Assembly: GCA_946902875.1 (NCBI GenBank)
Contig: OX336345.1
Coordinates: forward strand, 10,199,395 to 10,263,394
Direction of reading: 5' to 3'
DNA from: Nematopogon swammerdamellus
Taxonomy: Eukaryota > Arthropoda > Insecta > Lepidoptera > Adelidae
Length of the DNA stretch: 64,000 nt
Within the stretch, counting starts at the first letter, position 1. Every line of letters begins with the position of its first letter. Positions 31,151 through 43,932 of the stretch are shown here, one piece after another. Position numbers and translations under genes: made by a program. Below the pieces are notes generated by a model. The model had not been told where the DNA came from and did not search any database. It worked only from the letters and a program-made list of their open reading frames with translations.

Positions 31151-34100
31151 ACCTACTAATGAAAGAACTTATATAGAGGGAGGGCAGTTCCTGCGGATTT
31201 TGTCAACAAAGGTGAAAACAACTTGTATTTGTACAAATTTGTGCTTAATGCTCAGGTTTGTACAAATACATAGAATGCCCAGGCATACAGAGGCTATACA
31301 CACATTTTTTTTAGAAAAATCTAACATATTTTAAATGATTCTAAGCCAAGTCAATACATTATTGCAAGTGATTCGAATCTATCGATGTTTACATACACGG
31401 ACACAAAACGCTCAATGTACTAAGCGATATCGCCGGAGTACGGACGGAATACGGAGGGAGATTCTATCCGGGCTATTGTTAATCCGGTAATTTGAATTTA
31501 TTGCGGCATGAGTAAATGCTACTGAGAGGACGCGGCGGAGCGGCGGCGGAGCACCGAGCGACCTATCTCCCAACAGATCGAGACCATTCCAAACGGCATC
31601 GCCTTCTAAAGTGGCGGCACCGTACACCCCTGCCATGCCCGTGCGTGCCGCACTCACTAGCTCGCCGCGCGTCCCTTTCGCACTCGACACCACACGGGCG
31701 CGGGCGAGTGGGCGCGCGTGTGACAAGGCTCTACAGGTATTTGGACTTCATTATAAACTCCGGCTACTGAAATATTCACGAATACATTTTACTTTGAGAT
31801 ATATTATATCTTACGAATAGGCATTTCAAATTAATTTAGATCTTAGTCGTCTATTGTTTCAGTATTCATGAATATAAGGCTAGTAAGTAGTTACGCACTT
31901 TTCAATGACGCTTAACAATTTTGTCTTCTTACGATTCCTTGAAATTCTGAAAAGCCCACGTCTTTCTCACTGACCAGTGATCGACTTCGGACTTGTCTTA
32001 CGAACTACATTGCAGTTGCGTCGCGCGCAGACCGCATGCTCTATTTGTAAACCGACTAGGACTCAGGCATGGCGATACAATCGTGCCTATCCATGTTCGA
32101 GATGTGATTGTTTTACCTTAACAGATTGCCCCGCAGCCCGCTACGTCGTACATAGGAACATCTTCGCGGAAAAGCGCTAATTAGTAGGGTCCTTCTGGGA
32201 TTCCATAAAACTTTACGTTTGAGCGCTAGGCTCGGTCTGTCGAGTGTGGGTCGGCAATCTAGGTGTCATTATTAACGTACACGTTATTATCACCTTGTGG
32301 CCATTCTGGTTTATTATCGCCGACGGTCGTTTTGCTGAGATGGATAAATTACGCTATTAAGTTAGCAGAATGACAAAGTTATTTATGACACCGTGCAACC
32401 CGCGCCGCCCGCTCCGCTGAGCCGACGCGCCGCCGCCGACCGCTGACGGCCCGCTCCCACTTGTCAGGTGGGATTTGAGATGAAGAAATCAGCAGATATG
32501 AAGTGTGCGACGGAGATAAGAGTCGGGAGACAGCGGCCATTCGGCTGTGCCATTAATTGCTGCCACACTGCAATAACCGCTTCAAAGGTCCTTGGTCGCA
32601 CATTCTCGTCAGTTGCCAGCTCTGGCATGACTTGCTGAAACCTGTAGTGCGAGCTCGCGCAAATAGTCGCCAATAAGAAGAGCGACTTGTCCGTGGAATA
32701 CAACGTGAAATAAAATGGGGTTTCTTACAAGATGACATTGTCTTAAACAGCTTGAGTTGTGTTGCCCGAATGGATTGCGTTATTATCCGCGTTCCGACCA
32801 TAGGCGATCTCCAAGCAGCGTGGATCCTAGTATTATAAACCCGATATTAAAGTAAGCATCGGACGTTTCCGCGACGGCAACCCTTGACTCGTCATGGCAA
32901 TTTGTAGGTTCACACTTTGCCATAATAAACACATGTAGCAAATAGTCGACTTGAGCGTATGCTTTTGTAGTGGAGGAGTGATTTAGTGACGAGACCGGTT
33001 GATGCTTTTGCCCTTACCGGTCGTGGAGGCGATGTTATCTCGAGGATGGAAGGCAGATTAGCATACGGAGCTGGACTGGCGCAAGATGGAGATTTACATT
33101 TGCGAGACGCGACGACCGACGTTGACAATGCCAATTAACTGTAAGTTGTGTAAAACGACAAAGATATCGATCGCGGGATCGGCGCCGCTGTGTTGGAATG
33201 AATGACGTTTTCCTATTTAGGGATAGAGAGGGTCACCGTAAGGTTAACATAGACTCGCTAGTAGACAATCAAAGTGTCATTCGAAAATAAGCAACTACCT
33301 GGGATCCTCTATGATCATAATTTAAGCAATAAATTTAACGAGATTGATCTTATATTCGAAGCCATAACGATCAGACTTCCATACCGTAACTTGCCCATTG
33401 GCAATACCTATTACAATATTGCTCAAGGAACTCTAAATATAAAATGTTGTAGCGAAAGTGCTCCGGAAGTGGTACGCGGCATTGTGTTCAGCGTCTCGCT
33501 AATTGCATTATCTAATGTCGTGCAGTTTGTTTGGAGATACAAGATAACAGTGGCGAAAGGTCATTGATTGAAAGAGCTCCTCAATGGCGTGGTAACTAAC
33601 ACCCAAAAGGGCAATAGCTTGTAGATACTTTTGATAGGATATGGATTTGTTTCCTGTAAGTTGCTGTATACATTTTAATTCTATTAATATTATTAATGGT
33701 TAATTTATTATTTTAATTAGGTACTTGCGATGTGTTCAAATATACTTTAGGCATATTACTAGGTATTCAGTTTCGTGGATATTTCGTTTTGATCTTCCCA
33801 ACATCCACTATTTCATTGCCAGAAATAACAAATTAATGTGCTTTACTCGAATGTAGATTCACAAAAATGCTCATCGTTATTTCTGGAGTACCACCTACGT
33901 CCGATTATTATTTATTGACTTATTCGTTATTGAGTTGGCAATAAAGCGAAACCAAATTATATTCATAGACTTATTAAGGGATGCAATGTTTAAATAAATA
34001 CAAGTTTTAATTAAATATTCTAATCTGTACATATTAATTAATTGTATGAAGAAGGAGATGAAATTTTTTGGTTCCAGTCAACAGACAGTAAATGGTTCAG

Positions 34101-34197
34101 CTTATAATTAAAATAAAATATATAATTATAATGTTACAGCCCTATGATGGGAAAAGAATGTGGCACAGCATCTGGCTTCATACATCTGATAAAGACC
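31151..34197. other. Unassigned stretch
   Basis: About 3 kb with no recognised element or gene. A GC patch lies at 32400-32460. Frames near 31412-31770 and 32464-32801 are short and unlike known proteins. Confidence 0.4.
31224..31270. repeat. Perfect 14-bp hairpin
   Basis: TGTATTTGTACAAA (31224-31237) and its exact reverse complement (31257-31270) surround a 19-base loop. It lies just beyond the reverse transcriptase fragment. Confidence 0.85.
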
Positions 34198-34410
34198 TAA
34201 ACATTGAATGAAACGTCGGTCGAAACAGCTATGTATGTAAATAGTTCGTGTTTTACGTCCAGTTCAGTGTAGCCGACGTGAAATGAAGGGAAGCACTGAC
34301 ATGGCACCTAGTTCACGCGGTGTTATGCGCTGACATCACGGATGTTGTAGGTGATGTAGCTAACCGTATCAGTTTCCATAAAAAAAAAATAAAAAAAAAA
34401 CGTGGAGTCG
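34198..34410 (+). mobile_element. SINE body with oligo-A tail
   Basis: AATGAAACGTCGGTCGAAAC, GAAGGGAAGCACTGACATGG, GCTGACATCACGGATGTTGT and AGTTTCCATAAAAAAAAATA appear in order. It is 5'-truncated and lacks the 5S/tRNA head. Confidence 0.85.
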
Positions 34411-34440
34411 CTTTAAACTACGTCCGATCAAGAAAAGAAG

Positions 34441-34950
34441 TGGCCAAGTGCGAGTCGAACTCACGTGGAGAGGGTCCCGTCCCATTCCGTTTTTCTCGGG
34501 AACTTTAAGACTTAGGATTTTCGTTTAGGTTTTCCTGTAAACTATAAGAGAGGGACATGTTCCATATTTTTTCAAATTTTAGACCCAGTAGTTTCGGAGA
34601 TAATGCATGCGGTTGGAGGAGCTCGATTACATTTTCTTTAATACGTAACTTTTAACGAATGCATTTTAAAATTATAAAACATATATTTGTATTTTTATAA
34701 TGAGCCCTATGGATAAGTCACATCATACACTTGAAAAAAAAAAAAACTTTCTAGTTTGTCCCCCGAAATCGAAATTCGTTCATTTACGCTATACGTCCGC
34801 GATTGGGTCCTCAAACTCTAATTATATGCACGTAATTTCAACTTATTTCGCCCAGCAGATTCGGAGAAAATAAGCTGTGACGAAAATCCTATGTCTTAAG
34901 GAAAACTGAATGGTCCTCTCCACGCGAGTTCGACTCGCACTTGACCGATT
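34441..34950. mobile_element. MITE with CGAGTTCGACTCG-type ends
   Basis: The left end TGGCCAAGTGCGAGTCGAAC then TCACGTGGAGAGG pairs with the right end CCTCTCCACGCGAGTTCGAC then TCGCACTTGACC, giving terminal inverted repeats of about 35 bp. The inside is AT-rich without coding capacity. It lies 31 bases downstream of a SINE tail. Confidence 0.75.
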
Positions 34951-37341
34951 TTTATTTTAACATTGTCCTTCCGTTGTGACTGTGTCCACGGGCCACAGTA
35001 TGGACGGAGTAGTAGGAGCTAAGCATGCAGAGCCGAGCAGAGATTGAATGATCCGTGTGTAGATATGAATGGAGCGAGTGACATAGGCGGCCTTGCCGTC
35101 TCGCCAGACGCTTTCTGAATGAACGCCGACGTGGACGCATTGTGTATTCGCTGAGTCGTGTCATCTAACGCCATGTTTGGCGCTTCACGGTCGACGCAGG
35201 CGCAAGTGGAATTGCATCCAGCCGGCCAGATTGCTGTCGCGTAGACTTTAAACTTTCGCGGTCTACGAGAAAGAACAGGTACCCTCCAAAAATGGTTGCT
35301 CATGCTCACTGGCTTTGTGAGCATTTACTTTTACTGAATCGTGTACCTATGACTTCAATTTAATGCACATGAGATGAACGACAAGTGTCGAGAGAACACC
35401 GGAAAGCGTAGAATTTTGCTTGAAATGAGAAGCGTGAACGCGGTATTGTCGACGGTCCGACGGTCGCCGGGCGGGAACTTCGCTATAAAAGTAACGACTA
35501 ATGAATTTCAAATAAATTACGGAAACCGTGCACCGTGGACAGTCGCCGTCATAAAGTGGGTAACGCCAGCTAGAGTCTCCAGCGGTGTTGGGTTTCATAT
35601 TACCTAATTTATGTCTGTTAATGTGACGGTGTTTATGTGACGGGCGTTAGTGTTTCATTGACACCTCTGAGTGTGAAGCGCAGAGCGCTCTCCGTGCGAG
35701 GGCCTCGCTCGCACCTGCTGCTGCACCTATTGGAAACTCATTTTAACGTTATATTTATTAAAGCATTTGCAGGTAGATGGGCATTACATAAAAGTTTATT
35801 TTTCATTAAATTTTTATTTGCTTACACATTTATATTTTACCTAACATTAAAAAGCCGAATCGTTAAATGTAAGTACCTACCTAACATAATATAACGAATT
35901 TCATTAGCTTTTAAACTACTATAGTAGGCAACTAACGAAAAGACGCTTTTCCAGTTTCACAAACTCAGAGCAACAAATGCAACGACGAGCGAAGCTTTGC
36001 TGGAGGAGTGCGTACCTACAGCAGTGAAATGAATAAAACAAGAGAAAAACTCCAATTAAAAACACATTTTCAAAAATAATGTATACGTACGTACGTTGTA
36101 TGTTATATGAGTATATAACGTCAAAAGAGATTTTCTTTTTCGAAAAAGACTTGGGTGTGGGCTGAAAGCTGTCGCCGACACAGCTCGATGTGTAGGAGGC
36201 GTCTCGAGGGAAACGGAATGATCGAGAAATGAAAATATTACCTTGAATAGCTACTGCGATGCAAAAAATGCTTTCCTGTGAAGGTCATGTATTTTTACGG
36301 CCTTAGATGAAAACATACATAAATCTAATCAGAGACACGATAAAAAGAAGTAATTGAAAATATAAATTTTTATCTGTCTATGTGTATGAGCGAGGGACTT
36401 GTACGGTTTAGTTACCTATTCGTTAACCTTTCTCAGACTCTACTCGTCTCACACAGAAGCAAAGAACTTACTCATATGCATTTACATAAATATAACAGGA
36501 CGTGCTGACTAACACTTAAAAAACAGTTATTGCTCCTTACATTATTCCCCACTCAATTATCATATCTCTGAAGACCAATGTTTGTTTAAGTATGCATAGA
36601 AAATAAAATAATGTGTTGTCACCTCGGAGAGAAGATATAATTCGTTTCCCGGGAAATGTTGAAACATCAGCAGTGCGCAGTGTAGCCGGCACCGGCAGTA
36701 CAAACTCGACAACACGCCACGAGAGGGCGCCGCTGCGCCGCCGCCGCCCTGCGGCGCCGGCAAGTGTCATCAGATAAATAAATATAAATAATTACAAAAA
36801 TGTATGTAATGAAAGATACAAGCGTTTAGTAGCCCGTTATGTTATCTACGACATTGATAGGTACCCGCTCGACTCTTCGTTAAGAATTTCACGGGACTGG
36901 TTTAATTTTATCGGTTTTGAATTATAATATAATTAGCTTCGGGTTTTCGGTAAAATTTCTCTCTACGATTGAGAGGAGTCTAGTTACACGTGTGTGTGTC
37001 TGTCGAGATAGTGCTTTAATGCGCACATACTTAGCTTCCATGTAGCATGTAGACAAGCGCGCCTGCTTGCGCTGCGCCGCGCCGCGCCTGCGCGGCTCTG
37101 TGTAGCGAACTAGCCGGGTGGAGGCAGTTTTTCGTCATTAATCATAGCTTCCAATGTATATTACTCAGGATTATGAGTCCGCTATGTGCCAATTGGCCAC
37201 TTTAGTTAACTCACATTCATTACATATATAACGATAGTGGAGACAGATTAACTGCTCCACATTTTTGCGCCATTATCTGAGATTTATACGAGGCACTGCT
37301 CGCTAAGCGCTTTCAGGCTGAGGTATTTGCTGTAATATTAT
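34951..37341. other. Unassigned stretch
   Basis: No recognised repeat or gene. GC patches lie at 36700-36765 and 37060-37105. The minus-strand frame at 35019-35324 resembles nothing known to me. Confidence 0.4.
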
Positions 37342-37611
37342 TCAAATGACCGTCTCGATCTGAAGTGCAGCGCGTTGAATCCGTTCGATGCATCCACTTC
37401 TTCCTACTTCAGTACAAAGTGAGCTCTCAAGCACAGAGTTCAACCACGTGACATATGATCTCATTATCCTTACATAAATCCTAAGAACCATTAAAGCCAC
37501 TCCCGAGCGAGTGCACACCCAGGCACTGGTGATTAGTTCACGAGCCAGCGGCAGCGTGATGTGTTGTATTAAACTTATAATTTTTACGACTTTTTCAATT
37601 GAATCAATCAA
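37342..37611 (-). pseudogene. Possible relic of a non-LTR retrotransposon C-terminal region
   Basis: The minus-strand frame reads KVVKIISLIQHITLPLA, then VLRIYVRIMRSYVTWLNSVL and IERIQRAALQI. In jockey/CR1-type proteins the region after the reverse transcriptase has the pattern LL.IYRA.IRS.L.YGS......L..L..IQ.AALR, and this frame follows it loosely. Similarity is weak, no catalytic motif is included, and chance is not excluded. If real, it is an old, 5'-truncated copy. Confidence 0.35.
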
Positions 37612-39447
37612 ATTTATGGGATCACGGCACCTTTAAACAATTCATACTTAATTCACTTTAAAGACAGGCGAGTGAAGGGATTTAAAATTTAATGATTATT
37701 AACCGAGTCACCGAAACCCTCAACATACAGTCGAATTGAATGTAAAAGTTTTTACTTTGAGATCAGAAAGTTGGCGTTTACTGCATGTAGCCGGTATTCC
37801 CTATAGATAAAGTGTGGGGTTAAATTTTAATACAGAACCATATAATAATTTTATTAAAGTTCAAGGATTATAGACCTATACGTATAAGTATCTTGTCGTA
37901 TTTTGTTATCTACGAGATGAGTTATCTGTAGCGGCCAGCATCTAGTACCGGTCCTAACCGCTTTTCTGTTACCCAGCGCGGCGGAGCGGGGCGGCGGCGG
38001 CGGCGCCTTCAGACGTTGCGAGATCCCCGCGGGACACCGATCCGAAACAATTATTATTTTTATCAAACTGGTTCCTTACCGACCTCTATTATCCCTACCC
38101 TTGAAGCCGTGGCGTGTTCTCGTCGCCAGTTCAGTTAGATACTCGGTCACTCCCCAGGATCCCCTGGGAGAGAGGCACTGCGGACGGCATTCTTCATTGT
38201 CGTGGATAATGTTATAGTCAGCAGCGAGGTAAAAATGTGCAGCGACTTATCGCAATAAAGTAGCAGTCAGATATCGCGGTGCGATTGAAATAAATAGTGA
38301 TTTAAATAGACCGAGATACCGCCCGCTTCAATTTGCGGCGAGTGTAGTCCGAGCCAGCCACCAGGACCACCAGGCCACCGGCGCGGCAGACAAAAACGAA
38401 CAAAAAGAGAAGTTAAAGCAAGTTTATTGGTAGGTCAATCTTAAATAAATAAACCGAAGTTTCTACGGCCGTGTAACTTACGTCAATATATGAATATCTT
38501 TATAACTCAAGAATCACTTTTTAGATTTACATACGGTTTTCACTATTAAGTCTCGTCCAACCGTTATTTGTCGGTTAAAGTGCATTTCTGATACAATTGT
38601 TTGGATTTAACTGGCAGCCATATTTTATCCGAATATGTGGTGAAATCGGCTGTATGTCAATTCCGACTGCAACAAGTTATCCAGTCGCTACTTGATGTGC
38701 ATCGTGTATCGTTTGTGCGAAGCTTCAGGTTGTAGATATGTGAGCTCGGTGATCGCAGCAACTATAGGCGTAACACGAGTCAATATTTCCCGCTGGGCGG
38801 CTATCAGGACCGTGGACTATTATTAAGGCCGACTAGCTGGAGGCCCTCGGGACCTGCCCGATCTGATTCTGTCTTCTTTTATGAATACCACCAATAATTG
38901 CATCAACTACTCAAGCTTCGCCCGCTTGCAACATAACTGTACCGATTCGCAGTCGGAGATATCTTACGCAATCCGTTGAAAGTTTGCTGGAAAACGGGAG
39001 TCGGGAGGGCCTCGAGGCAATCGTGTGCTGGCTGCGGGATGCGGCGATATCTGTCATATCCATAAGCATTTAGAATATTTAATCATTATTCAGTAAATTA
39101 AAAATGAAGTATTAGAACATTTTCATGGCCTATTCAGGATTTTTTTATAAAATTATCTATATTTATATTAAAATCGAAAACATTGTGCCAAACCCGACTA
39201 TCTCGATAGTTAAGGAGTCATAAATTTGTAATTTTTCATTTGTAATTTTTCGGTTGGGCGGTATAACGAAATGACTTACTTTAGTCGGCGTTTTGCTGTG
39301 GACATCCTGGAGACAGGCACCCGCGACCGCCCCGGCCCGACGCGAAATGGCCATTGTCAGATGCCAAATGTCAAAATTATTTTGTCGAAAAATGTAATTT
39401 GTTAAACTAGTGTAGGAGGTAACATTACAATTGAAAAAACTTAAATA
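37612..39447. other. Unassigned stretch
   Basis: A GC patch at 37978-38010 is the only compositional landmark. No gene or repeat is recognised. Confidence 0.4.
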
Positions 39448-40128
39448 TCTATATAAATAAAAATTAAATGCTGTTCGTAAAACGTAAACTTGAGAACTGC
39501 TGAACCGATTTGGTAAAACATTTTTTTAAATGCTCGTAATAGTCCGAATAAGGTTTTTAGGGGGAAAAAATTGGTTGTCTGTAAAGTCGGTTTACGGACG
39601 ATAGTTTTACGTGATGACGCGCTTAATATATTATGGTACGAGTAACCTCCTTTTAATATCCTACATAACGCCATCTACATATCAAAGCGCATACTACAAC
39701 GTTGCAACACCTACCTAATTGCGAATCAAGTAAACCACCGCTGAAGTATTTCATTTACTATTGACGCTCTAGATGTCGCTCCAAAAGACTCAACGCCATG
39801 AAATTTTCACCTACTGTTGACCGAATTCGCTTCGATAGTACATGAGCGATTTAGCCGGGTGGTTAAGACGTCTGGTCGGTCACACAATATTGGTGGCGGG
39901 TTCGAGGCTCGCAAAAGACGGACAAATATATTTTGTATTTCCTACTCTCCTTATATGCCTCTCTATCGCTTGTTACGCGCTCTCGCTTGCACACACAGGT
40001 TCAGATGGAACGTGACACTTTTTCGTGTGTGCAGCCGGTGTTCATCAATTTATAAGACGTGACGTCATCACGTCAAAATTGGGGAGAGTGACATAGTGTC
40101 ACGTGACTGGAGCCACGGGCTCAGCTAG
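39448..40128 (+). mobile_element. Non-autonomous Helitron-like element, short form
   Basis: It begins TCTATATAAATAAAAATTAA after an A and ends GGAGCCACGGGCTCAGCTAG before a T. Its 3' end is nearly the same as that of the 6646-10488 element. The 5' portion (CTGAACCGATTTGGTAAAAC) is of the type common in lepidopteran Helitron-like repeats. It encodes no Rep/helicase and carries a tRNA-like segment at 39848-39912. Confidence 0.7.
39848..39912 (+). other. tRNA-like segment inside the Helitron-like element
   Basis: TTAGCCGGGTGGTTAAGACG (A-box-like) and GGCGGGTTCGAGGCTCGC (B-box/T-arm-like) are spaced as in a tRNA gene. An acceptor stem cannot be closed, so a working tRNA is unlikely. A captured tRNA or SINE-head fragment is the simplest reading. 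Confidence 0.45.
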
Positions 40129-40717
40129 TTATTGAATAAATAAATAACATAAAAAATGAAAAATGAAAAAATATTTAATTTAGTCGGCTTGTCGCGAGAT
40201 GGCGGAAATAGACCGGATAGCATGAGGATGTTGCCGTGTATATGTACATAGTTGGAACATTGTTCTGGGATGCGAGGTGAGCGGACGCCTTAACCGCTTG
40301 CCCCTCATTCATAGAGAGAGAAAAAAATGTTTATTTACACATAATATTGAGAGCTCGTAGAGGCTCTTGTCAAGTCGCCGAGTTATTTCCCGCTGTAAGG
40401 GCACAGACGTCCAAACACACCAAATACATAGTTTCGTCAAAACAAACTATGTATGAGTTTGTTGCCTTTGCCGGGTGGAAACTCATGGGGCATGGGGAGT
40501 GGAGCTAAAGTCTTGGAACTTCTTTGATCTAAAGAGACCGGGGACCGTCGCGGCAGATTTTTTGCTAACGCGCTCCTCTCTCAAAAACACGCTCCATCCG
40601 GCGGGGAAACGCTGCATGAATCGTTGGGACCACAGAGTGGTTGGGACAATAAATGATATCCCAGTGGATGATTCCAAATGGAGGAAAAAAAGTTTTTCTA
40701 ATATTTTTTCCGTGTAT
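40129..40717. other. Unassigned stretch
   Basis: No recognised gene or repeat. Confidence 0.4.
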
Positions 40718-41950
40718 TTTTGACATTGAAAATGTCTTTTGGTTCGTTTCAGTATAGGCCCCGATTTCACGAAAAAGTGCGATCCCCTTATATCTCGGAG
40801 AGTTGTGAAGATATGATATTCAAAAAAGGCTCAAAAGACGCGTATTCATGACAGCTGTAAGGTGCAAAAGAATTATTCGAGAAAGTAAAAAACGAAAAAA
40901 GTTATGGCCGAAATAGTGAAAAAAAATTTTTTTTTTTATTTTGGCCCTCAATATTTTGGAAACGAAGATTGATATCAAAAATTTGAGAAAAACTCCTCTG
41001 GACAGTTTAGTCAGCTACAATTTGAGCCTAAAACAAAGACGATCGGGTTAAGGGTTTGCCCTGTAGCTCAACCTTTCTGAAAAAAGAAATTCACAGATTT
41101 CGTGCCTCACACGACTATCGAGCAAATTGCAAATGAATCTACGGAATTCGAAAAAATATTGTCGCTGAGCGACACGAGAAAGTCGGGATAAAGAAAAGGT
41201 TAGTTGGGGTCTGATGATGGAGCCGGAAGAAAGCCATAGGAACTCCTAAACTACACATGATAAGCCCATCGTGTTTGGGCTCGTTGGATTTGTCTTCGCA
41301 AGTACTCTTATCATATATGATGTCCAGGGTCCTGATGATGGAGCCGGAATGAAGCCATAGGAACTCCTAAACCACACATGATAAATCGACCGTGTTTGGG
41401 CTCGTTGGATTTGTCTTCGCAAGTACTCTAGTCATATGTTATTTTCAGGGTCCTCATGATGGAGCCGGAAGGAAGCCATAGGAACTCCTAAACTACACAT
41501 GATAAATCCACCATATTTGGGCTCGTTGGATATAGGAATATAGGAATATAGGTTAGGTTAAAAGATGCGTCGCATTGAAAATGAATTCAACAAAATAAAA
41601 AATAAATATTACATTTATACATTTTTTATGATTTTTCAAAAACACAAGCAGCTTAAAAAATGTAAACTAAAATTTAGACAGAAAAAGAGATAAGCTTGAC
41701 ATTATGTCTAACTAAAGTAACAAATTAATAAATATCAATATAATATAAGAGCCCAAATATGGTGGATTTATCATGTGTAGTTTAGGAGTTCCTATGGCTT
41801 CCTTCCGGCTCCATCATCAGAACCCAACAAACCTTTTCCTTATCCAGACTTTCTCGTGTCGCTCAGCGACAATATTTTTTCGAAGTCCGTAGATTCATTT
41901 TCAATGTGCTCGATAGTCGTGTAAGGCACGAAATCTGTGGATTTTTTAAT
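40718..41950 (+). mobile_element. Foldback element X, copy 2
   Basis: It opens CATTGAAAATGTCTTTTGGT, includes GGGTTAAGGGTTTGCCCTGT and TTCACAGATTTCGTGCC, then about 2.6 tandem units (41213-41535). The GATGCGTCGC mark, the AT-rich centre and a short inverted arm ending GGCACGAAATCTGTGG follow. This is the reverse of copy 1 at 917-2378. The right arm has less than one tandem unit, so it is more lopsided than copy 1. Confidence 0.75.
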
Positions 41951-41978
41951 AAATTTACTTTATAAAATAATAAAAAGA

Positions 41979-42155
41979 AAAAGGGCAAGTTCGAGTCGAA
42001 CTCGCGTGGAGAGTGTTCCGTACCATTCCGTTTTTCGTGAGAATTTAGATTTTCCTGTAAACTATATTTTGTAGTTGTATGAAAGACAGACTGACACAAG
42101 AGTGATCCTATAAGGGTTCCGTTTTTTTCCTCTTTTGACATACGGAACCTTAAAA
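41979..42155. mobile_element. CGAGTTCGACTCG-type short element
   Basis: The left end AAGTTCGAGTCGAACTCGCG and TGGAGAGTGTTCCGTACCAT is followed by TTCGTGAGAATTTAGATTTT and the right end GACATACGGAACCTTAAAAA. It is a shortened relative of the 34441-34950 element. Confidence 0.65.
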
Positions 42156-43283
42156 ACTACTAAAAATATATGTAACATTCGTCATCATTCTTTTAATTTT
42201 TCAACTAATAAAGATGAACAAGAAGTAGGTACACTGAAGTTACTCGTTCTAGTTCCAAACAATAACACGAGAATCTCGTACCTACTTATAGTTTTCCTGG
42301 TTGAGATAATTGTGAACTAAGAAGTAATAGTCAGTCAAACTTGTAGCTACAACTACCGCTCGTGAAATGATGTTCCGCACCTCGAGCGTATCGGCAAGAA
42401 GGCGCCGCTGTACCTACACCGTCAACGCGTCAGCCTCAAATAGGGTGACCAGTCAAATTCCCATTAATTTTGTACAAAATATTTCACTACGTTTTGTACA
42501 ACATTGTAATGAATACATTCTTATTGTCTTCCCCAATTTACTGATTGCGCTATATATTAAGCGCTTCAAACAAAATCATAATAATATACTTACATTCCTG
42601 TATTAAATCACTGTAGTAAAACTAAAAGATATTTCCATAAATCAAATCCAACTTAAAAATAATTTCCTATCAAACTGAAATTAACTAAAATTACGATTAA
42701 AATCTAAAACAAAAATTCCTACCATGAAATATAAAAATACGATATTTAATTTTTATGTACAAGTAATTCAGGAGATTTGCTTGTTCTTCTACAAATTGGA
42801 AATATTTATGAAAGCAAGCATAATTGGTTTCATTACATGTGTCCCACCAATAAATACATTATGTATAATTTATTTAAAAAACAAGTGTGGCAAGGAAATT
42901 ACAGTTAAAACGGAAAAAATAAGAACATACAAATTCGAGCTGGTGAAACATACCGGAAATGTCCCTTGAAAGGAGTGTGCATGGCATCCCCCAACACAAA
43001 GCTATCGCCGCGCGCGCACGTTCGATAGCGCACACTTAGCGCACGTACAAATGAAGCGATTGCATTAGAACTTGTCCCGCGCATATCTCTACCTAATTAA
43101 TAGCGGTAGATAACTCGCTCGCGGTGCTCCCGCGCCGAGCGAGAGCAACCCTCGGCGCTGTTGCAATATTACGCAATGTTGTTCATCCTTAGCGAATTAC
43201 TGTATCAAAGATTATCTTTGGAGCACGCACGCGAACCAGACCTTTTCCCCAATGTTCCCTGAGAGAGACTGTATCGCGAGTCT
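42156..43283. other. Unassigned stretch
   Basis: AT-rich to 42970. A mixed CpG-containing part (42980-43230, for example TCGCCGCGCGCGCACG) follows. No gene is recognised. Confidence 0.4.
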
Positions 43284-43668
43284 CATTTTTAGGTTTCCTT
43301 ACCCCGTAGCGAAGCCTATTACTAAGCAAGCCTACGACGACGTCTGTCTATATGTCTGGCTGTCTTGTATCTTTGAAACCGTAATAGCTAAAATTTTCAC
43401 AAATATGTGTATTACTTTATTAGGTATGGTGGATATAACAACAAACAATAAAACAAATAATAAAAAAGATTAAAAGTAAAAAATTAAGCGGGGTCTCAAA
43501 GAAATATTTAAATTTTCAGAAGAGCGCCATCTACAGAATTATCGAACCATTTTAACAACAAAAGTAGGAACTTTTGTTGTTAAATATAAACTGATAGATG
43601 TCGATATATGTGCGAGTGCCACTTTAAAGTAAACTGCGCGAGTCCGACTCGCACTTAGCCGGTGTTTT
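43284..43668 (+). mobile_element. Short element ending in a CGAGTCCGACTCG motif, copy c
   Basis: It opens TAGGTTTCCTTACCCCGTAG and GCGAAGCCTATTACTAAGC and closes GCGCGAGTCCGACTCGCACT and TAGCCGGTG. The inner part differs from the copies at 28722 and 29690 and includes the hairpin at 43551-43584. Confidence 0.65.
43551..43584. repeat. Perfect 14-bp hairpin
   Basis: TTTAACAACAAAAG and its exact reverse complement are separated by TAGGAA. Confidence 0.85.
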
Positions 43669-43913
43669 ACTGAAAACTTTAACGCTTAATTATTGTTTCC
43701 AAAGGGAAGGTTTATAGTTCAGCCTGTTTCTTTCATTTGTATAAACACAAACGCACTACTTACACTCAGGCATAAGTAATGATATATTTTCAAAAGATGA
43801 CGGTGAATAAAGCGAAGAATACATTTTACGTAATATTTTAACCAAGAGTCGCGTTGTTATTGCTATCGTTTCTCGGACAGTCACCGGTTCAATATTAATA
43901 TCCGTCACGGCGC

Positions 43914-43932
43914 GGGGCGGGGCGGGGCGGGG
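43914..43932 (+). other. G-quadruplex-capable GC-box run
   Basis: Four GGGG tracts are separated by single C bases. A further GGCGGGGCGGGG lies 16 bases downstream. The sequence meets the standard pattern for a very stable G-quadruplex and also reads as repeated GC boxes. Function is not shown. Confidence 0.8.
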
